Positions 6,861-10,219 of a stretch of 10,219 bases of DNA are shown here, in pieces. The DNA is taken from the NCBI GenBank assembly GCA_944371545.1, contig CALVXT010000031.1, forward strand, positions 1 to 10,219, in the 5' to 3' direction. The notes beneath the pieces were generated by a model. It ran no database searches. It saw nothing but the letters and a program-made list of their open reading frames with translations, and had not been told where the DNA came from. Source of the DNA: an uncultured Bacilli bacterium (lineage in GTDB: Bacteria; Bacillota_I; Bacilli_A; RF39; UBA660). The translations under genes and the position numbers were made by a program. Each line of letters starts with the position of its first letter. The first letter of the stretch is position 1.

Positions 6861-8495
6861 TTAAACTTCTTGAACTACCGCGATGATCATTGGTTTGCAC
6901 TCTGTTTGTTCATACAAATAATTACTTAATTCAGAACGTAATTCTGTCTTAATTTTGTTATAATCAACAAATCCATTATTAATATTTCTTGTAATAACTT
7001 CTTCGCTTATTTCTTTCATTTTATGAATTAAGTCTTTAGCCTCTTTAACATAGATAAAACCTTTAGTTGTTATTTCTGGTCCTACAAGTAAAACTTTGTC
7101 TTTTTTGCTAAGAGTCGCGCTTACTAATACGATTCCATTATCGCTTAACATCTCACGATCTTTCATAACAAGCTCACCAACATCATCACTACTTTTACCA
7201 TCAATTAAAGTATCTTTTACCTTAATACGTTCAAATTTATCGGTAGATTTTCCATCAATGATTTCTACAATGTCACCATTCTGTTTTAAGAAAATATTTT
7301 CAGGCTTAATACCTAGAGCATTTGCTAAATTTGCATTGTTTACCATATAACGATATTCGCCCTTAACTGGCATATAATATTTTGGATTCATTAATTTAAT
7401 CATTAACATGATATCTTCGCTGGAAGCATGATGCAAAATATTTTTTTCTTTTGGCAAAGAAACAATTTTACAACCAGCCATTGCTAAATCATTTTCTAAT
7501 TTCACTATTGTTTTTTCATTTGCATCATACCTAGGTTCAGCAAAAACAATTGCATCCCCTTTTCGTAATGTAATGAATTTATCATACCCATTAACGATCT
7601 TGCTAATTGACGCATATGCGTTTGCTTTATCATCACAGATAAGTAAAATAGAATTTGAATCATTAATATTTGATAAATCACCAATTAAATCTGAATGATA
7701 TTCTAAATAATGATTTTCTGTAGCAAAACGAATAAAATTTTGTAATTTTTTTCCCATAATCACAATTTTTCGATGCGAATTTTTTGCAGCTTCAAAAATA
7801 TCTTGAATCGTATATAAATGAGTTGGTAAAACACTAAAGAAAATACGACTGTCATATTTACTTATAATATCGCCAAAAAAACTTGATAATCGATGTGATG
7901 GAGATGTATGCCCTACATGTTCTGAAAATACAGATTCACAAAGCAAACATAACACTCCTTTTTTTCCAATATATGCAATTTTTCCTAAATCCATATCATA
8001 TGCTCCTCGCATTAATGGATCAATTATAAAATCACCTGTATAGCAAATTGCACCGTTTTGGGTATTAATAGAATACATAACTGCTCCAGGTACACTATGA
8101 CTTACTGGAAGTGGGAAAATTGTAATCGTTCCAAATTTCAAAGCTTTATTAGGGGTGATTTCAATAATATTTTCTTCTTTTACTCCTAAATCCATTAATA
8201 CAAATTTAGTATAATGAGTAGCATAAAACTTAATACCTGGAATAATTCTCGATAAATCTGCTGCGGCTCCCATATTTTCATAATGACCATGAGTAATAAA
8301 TACCCCTTTGATTCTTTGCTTATTTTTAATCAAATACTCATAATCTGGAATAATATAATCAATTCCATACATATTATTATCAGCATATTTAAGTCCACAA
8401 TCAAAAACAAAAATGTCCTCATTTATTTCAATAATATAGGTGTTTTTTCCCATTTCATCTAATCCACCCAAGCTAAAAATTCTTATTTTTTCCAT
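6861..8495 (-). CDS. RNase J-family protein with degenerate metal-binding motifs (RNase J2-like)
   Basis: 544 aa from the ATG at 8495, the usual RNase J size. It has the metallo-beta-lactamase/beta-CASP layout: N-terminal IRIFSLGGLDEMGKNTY, the linker to the beta-CASP part near 200-345, return strands near 345-410 and the C-terminal domain (about 445-544). RNase J cuts and trims mRNA and rRNA in Gram-positives. The signature HxHxDH reads H69-G-H71-Y-E73-N74, so the Asp is Glu and the last His is Asn. His133 and Asp155 (YTGDF) remain, but the expected PVHGE is PVKGE (Lys378) and the HVSGH stretch reads NILHH. This pattern resembles RNase J2, which has weak or no nuclease activity and partners J1. 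The start at 8495 has AGAAGGAG 10 nt upstream; the longer frame to 8630 begins upstream of the promoter and is rejected. Confidence 0.88.
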   Translation of the reverse strand: MEKIRIFSLGGLDEMGKNTYIIEINEDIFVFDCGLKYADNNMYGIDYIIPDYEYLIKNKQRIKGVFITHGHYENMGAAADLSRIIPGIKFYATHYTKFVLMDLGVKEENIIEITPNKALKFGTITIFPLPVSHSVPGAVMYSINTQNGAICYTGDFIIDPLMRGAYDMDLGKIAYIGKKGVLCLLCESVFSEHVGHTSPSHRLSSFFGDIISKYDSRIFFSVLPTHLYTIQDIFEAAKNSHRKIVIMGKKLQNFIRFATENHYLEYHSDLIGDLSNINDSNSILLICDDKANAYASISKIVNGYDKFITLRKGDAIVFAEPRYDANEKTIVKLENDLAMAGCKIVSLPKEKNILHHASSEDIMLMIKLMNPKYYMPVKGEYRYMVNNANLANALGIKPENIFLKQNGDIVEIIDGKSTDKFERIKVKDTLIDGKSSDDVGELVMKDREMLSDNGIVLVSATLSKKDKVLLVGPEITTKGFIYVKEAKDLIHKMKEISEEVITRNINNGFVDYNKIKTELRSELSNYLYEQTECKPMIIAVVQEV

Positions 8496-8505
8496 AAAAT
8501 AATTT

Positions 8506-8513
8506 CTCCTTCT
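8506..8513 (-). promoter_or_regulatory. Ribosome binding site that fixes the RNase J-like start
   Basis: AGAAGGAG lies 10 nt before ATG 8495. No such site precedes the upstream in-frame ATG at 8630. Confidence 0.7.
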
Positions 8514-8535
8514 ATAATTAATCCTTTTTTTGTTC

Positions 8536-8569
8536 AAAAAAATAAAGAACACAGTAAAAAGTTTCTTTA
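8536..8569 (-). promoter_or_regulatory. Terminator-like hairpin in the leader of the RNase J-like gene
   Basis: Between the promoter and the ribosome binding site, minus-strand TAAAGAA (8563-8569) pairs with TTCTTTA (8543-8549), followed by seven T (8542-8536). The layout is that of a leader attenuator. The T-run could instead pair with seven A just downstream (GAAC loop). The stem is short and A/T-rich, so chance is possible. Confidence 0.35.
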
Positions 8570-8579
8570 ACGTAGACTC

Positions 8580-8608
8580 ATTATAACAAAAAGAGGAGAA
8601 AAAAGCAA
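8580..8608 (-). promoter_or_regulatory. Promoter of the RNase J-like gene
   Basis: Minus-strand TTGCTT (8603-8608), a 17-nt spacer and a perfect TATAAT (8580-8585). Transcription would start near 8573, giving a leader of about 78 nt. The mobile-element insertion site begins only 8 bp upstream of the -35, which was left intact. Confidence 0.65.
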
Positions 8609-8616
8609 TATTGAAC

Positions 8617-8624
8617 AAAATCAA
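8617..8624. repeat. Left copy of the 8-bp target-site duplication
   Basis: AAAATCAA directly abuts the left CAG end of the IS relic and is repeated exactly at 9986-9993, directly after the right CTG end. It marks the insertion point. Confidence 0.7.
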
Positions 8625-8728
8625 CAGCAAAAAAGAGAAAATTTTATATATTACCCGAGTTTTTCAGTTGCAAAATACAAAAATGTCTGTTTTTCATAGA
8701 AAAATAGGCTTTTCTTTTGTTTATATAT

Positions 8729-9196
8729 ATGGTATTATATAAACATAAGATACATAATATTAATTTATCTACAAATATTAAATATAAAGATATTACTGTT
8801 CATGCTTTTAAGTTTATCGAAAAAACTAAAAATAATAAAGAAACGATATTTAGATATATAAGTAATATCCCTGTAAATAATGATAATATTAAATCCATTG
8901 TTAAGTTAGGTAGAAATAGATGGAAGATTGAAAATGAAGGGTTTTATACACAAAAACATAGAACTTTTAATATCACTCATTTGAATAGTAGAAATGATAA
9001 TGCTATGAAAGTTCATTATTATTTTATACAGTTTGCTCATACAATAAGACAGTTGCTAGAACAAGGAAATATATTAACAAAATCATTAAATTTTAAAATA
9101 AAAGAAGTAAGCGCCCACCTTTTAAAAGCACTTACTTCAACCAACTCAGATCTTAATCATATGAAAACGAATTTTCAATTAAGATTTGATACATAA
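8729..9196 (+). pseudogene. C-terminal remnant of a DDE (IS4-clan-like) transposase
   Basis: 155 codons open from ATG 8729 (frame open from a TTG at 8717). The segment GRNRWKIENEGFYTQKHR contains the Glu expected as the third catalytic residue of DDE transposases. It is followed by HLNSRNDNAMKVHYYFIQFAHTIRQLLEQ, a pattern I associate with clostridial transposases that read RWKIENEGFNxQKN. The two catalytic Asp residues should lie in an upstream part that is absent, as is the N-terminal region; the first ~15 residues are probably junction sequence and no ribosome binding site precedes them. The element therefore encodes no working enzyme. The same C-terminal stretch (ALTSxNSxLNHMKTN) recurs in copy 2 at about 9770-9815. 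The exact IS family is uncertain. Confidence 0.75.
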
Positions 9197-9240
9197 ATTA
9201 TACTATATTTGTTCTTTGAAATCACTACTTTTTTCAAAAA

Positions 9241-9316
9241 AATTTTTTTAGGCAGTTTGCCTCTTTTTGTCGTGTATAAATTTTTTTAGGCAGTTTGCCT
9301 CTTTTTGTCGTGTATA
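9241..9316 (+). repeat. Two perfect 38-bp tandem repeats in the 3' region of IS copy 1
   Basis: 9241-9278 and 9279-9316 are identical. Each unit holds the small hairpin AGGCA-GTT-TGCCT followed by CTTTTTGT, which looks like a mini-terminator behind the transposase gene. Copy 2 has only one diverged unit (about 9862-9895), so the doubling is private to copy 1. Confidence 0.9.
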
Positions 9317-9334
9317 AATTTTTTAAAGTTTGCG

Positions 9335-9386
9335 AAGAAAAAAATAGATAAAATCTTTTTTTATCAAATTTTATCTATTTTTTCTT
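9335..9386 (+). terminator. Long A/T-rich hairpin near the right end of IS copy 1, probable bidirectional terminator
   Basis: AAAAAATAGATAAAA (9339-9353) pairs perfectly with TTTTATCTATTTTTT (9369-9383), and flanking AAG/CTT extends the stem past one bulged A. A-tract and T-tract at the base let it act on both strands. The matching region of copy 2 (9912-9960) has lost much of the pairing. Confidence 0.6.
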
Positions 9387-9397
9387 AATTATTTATT

Positions 9398-9438
9398 TTT
9401 ACTCTTTTTTACTGGAAAACACCAGAAAAAAGAGTAAA
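9398..9438. repeat. Palindrome formed by the abutting ends of the two IS copies
   Basis: TTTACTCTTTTTT-A-CTGG (9398-9415) pairs with CCAGAAAAAAGAGTAAA (9422-9438): 17 bp with one bulge. It looks like a terminator, but the left arm matches the right end of copy 2 at 9969-9985 and the right arm matches the left end of copy 1 at 8625. It is therefore best read as right end, 8-bp spacer GAAAACAC (9415-9422) and left end. Confidence 0.7.
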
Positions 9439-9985
9439 TTTTGTATTTAGAAAAACAACAAATATCCGTGTACATTTTTATAAAAATTTATGATACTCTT
9501 ATTGTAAGGATATAAAAGAGATTATTAAGTAAATGAAAAAACAATTTCATGATAAAAGGATTACTATTATTTGCCAAAAAGGAAGATTTGACTTAAAAAG
9601 AACAAAGACTCTTTTTAAAAGATAAAAACTGCCTAAATAATTTTAAGAAAAATTATCTATAAATATCTTCCTGATTTAACTAATCCATTTTCTTCTTTTA
9701 CAGACTCAAGACATCAAGAATACTTACAAAATTAGAACAATTACAGCAAGTGCCAATCTTTTAAAAGCACTTACTTCAATCAATTCAGCTCTTAATCATA
9801 TGAAAACAAACCTTCAATTAAAATTTGATAAATTTACTATATTTGTTTTTGAAATCACTACTTTAAGGGTTTTTGCCTCTTTTTGTCGTGTATTAAATTT
9901 CTAAAGTATGTGAAGAAAAAACAGATAAAATCTTGTTTTATCAAATTTTATATATAGTTTATTTATTTTTTACTCTTATTTACTG
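9423..9985 (+). mobile_element. Decayed insertion sequence, copy 2 (about 563 bp)
   Basis: The left end CAGAAAAAAGAGTAAA (9423) and the right end, read inward as CAGTAAATAAGAGTAAA (from 9985), match the ends of copy 1. The last ~240 bp parallel copy 1 from LLKALTS coding through the TTTTTGTCGTGTAT segment and the hairpin region. Substitutions and small gaps show that both have been decaying for some time. Confidence 0.65.
9533..9831 (+). pseudogene. Frameshifted, internally deleted transposase of IS copy 2
   Basis: Three coding fragments lie in different frames. 9533-9625 gives a 30-aa N-terminus (MKKQFHDKRITIICQKGRFD...) ending at TAA. About 9655-9735 gives IYKYLPDLTNPFSSF and then TDSRHQEYLQN, resembling the 'sRHQxY' part near the N-terminus of these transposases. 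From 9752 the frame gives ANLLKALTSINSALNHMKTN, the extreme C-terminus also seen in copy 1. The central catalytic part is gone. Fragments 1-2 supply the N-terminal region missing from copy 1, which supports a common parent element. Confidence 0.6.
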
Positions 9986-9993
9986 AAAATCAA
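9986..9993. repeat. Right copy of the 8-bp target-site duplication
   Basis: AAAATCAA directly follows the CTG end at 9985 and is identical to 8617-8624. Removing 8625-9993 restores a divergent intergenic region of about 250 bp. Confidence 0.7.
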
Positions 9994-10019
9994 ATTATTT
10001 CTAGAAAACATAATGCAAG

Positions 10020-10049
10020 TTGCTAAAATATGTGCCTATATGTTAAAAT
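10020..10049 (+). promoter_or_regulatory. Possible promoter of the right-edge gene
   Basis: TTGCTA (10020-10025), 18 nt, then TAAAAT (10044-10049) with TGT directly before it, i.e. an extended -10. It lies about 70 nt before the ATG. A/T richness makes chance matches common. Confidence 0.4.
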
Positions 10050-10116
10050 AATATATATGATAATAGTGTTTAAAAAATAGAACTCATTACATAATAAGAA
10101 ATAGGAATGATGCTAT

Positions 10117-10219
10117 ATGAAATTAGAAAAATTTAAGCAAAAAGATCCTAAAAAAATAGGAATAACAATCTTTACTATAGTATGTATTTTATTAGTAGCT
10201 GGAGTTTTTTTCTATACTT
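10117..10219 (+). CDS. N-terminus of a membrane-anchored or secreted protein, partial (continues past right edge)
   Basis: 34 codons are visible: a short basic start (MKLEKFKQKDPKKIG) and then a hydrophobic helix of about 20 residues (ITIFTIVCILLVAGVFFY). This is a single-pass anchor or signal-anchor typical of envelope or prepilin-like proteins; no cleavage site or lipobox is visible. AGGA at 10103-10106 is 10 nt upstream of ATG 10117. The overlapping ATG at 10107 reaches a stop after nine codons. It is divergent from the RNase J-like gene and was separated from it by the IS relic. No family can be assigned from this much sequence. Confidence 0.6.
   Translation, partial: MKLEKFKQKDPKKIGITIFTIVCILLVAGVFFYT

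Larger units (their letters stand above)
8625..9414 (+). mobile_element. Decayed insertion sequence, copy 1 (about 790 bp)
   Basis: The left end reads CAGCAAAAAAGAGAAAA (8625-8641). The right end, read on the opposite strand from 9414, is CAGTAAAAAAGAGTAAA; 15 of 17 positions agree, as for terminal inverted repeats. The interior holds the C-terminal third of a DDE transposase (to 9196), then a 38-bp repeat and a strong hairpin. The N-terminal and central transposase coding region is missing, so the copy is an internal-deletion derivative and cannot move by itself. Confidence 0.7.

Noticed and set aside
8496..8630. Upstream extension of the RNase J-like gene to an ATG at 8630
   Set aside because: It would run through the promoter and ribosome binding site, adds 45 residues unlike RNase J, and starts inside the IS left end. 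The family N-terminus begins at 8495.
9398..9438. Strong hairpin taken as a rho-independent terminator
   Set aside because: Each arm separately matches a terminal repeat at the far end of an IS copy and copy 2 lacks the second arm after its own right end, so an IS-end junction explains it better. It may still terminate transcription by accident.
9423..9740. Search for a non-coding RNA or new small gene in the spacer-like stretch
   Set aside because: The N-terminal transposase fragments and matching IS ends account for it; no further conserved-looking structure was seen.

Overview
The window is very AT-rich DNA of a low-GC Gram-positive (Firmicutes/Bacilli-like) bacterium. Supporting signs are strong purine-rich Shine-Dalgarno sites (AGAAGGAG, GGAAGGAG, GGGAGGTG), short A/T-rich rho-independent terminators, an RNase J-family protein, a lipobox cyclophilin and a DUF6512-type membrane protein. 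TGA acts as a stop (end of the 548-aa gene) and Trp is TGG, so the code is the standard bacterial one and not the Mycoplasma code.

Layout: from 1 to 8495 every gene is on the minus strand, so transcription runs right to left. In that order: an RNase J paralog with degraded metal-binding motifs (6861-8495); a small four-helix-type protein (6370-6795); a long membrane-anchored coiled-coil protein (4665-6311) that overlaps by 4 bp an AlkD-type DNA glycosylase (3931-4668); a cyclophilin lipoprotein (3188-3830ish, GTG start at 3832); a formamidopyrimidine-DNA glycosylase fused in frame to an HD-domain hydrolase (1283-3022), followed at 21 nt by a DUF6512 membrane protein (749-1261); and the 5' part of an Rpn-type PD-(D/E)XK nuclease/transposase (1-551) that runs off the left edge. 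Hairpin-plus-T-run terminators divide this into short transcription units.

The right side (8617-9993) is a relic of mobile DNA between two divergent promoters: the RNase J promoter on the minus strand and a plus-strand gene starting at 10117 that runs off the right edge. I can resolve it into two decayed direct copies of one insertion sequence. Each ends in a CAG...CTG terminal inverted repeat, an 8-bp spacer separates them, and an identical 8-bp direct repeat (AAAATCAA) flanks the pair. Copy 1 keeps the C-terminal part of a DDE transposase. Copy 2 keeps broken pieces of the N-terminus and the extreme C-terminus.

The most notable items are the Fpg-HD fusion, the tandem IS relic with its readable ends and target-site duplication, the 27-bp in-frame duplication inside the AlkD-type gene beside a predicted active-site tryptophan, and the RNase J-like protein whose active-site signature is degraded and whose leader holds a terminator-like hairpin. 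Two base-excision-repair glycosylases lie within about 3.4 kb, but terminators separate their transcription units. No tRNA, rRNA or CRISPR array was seen.
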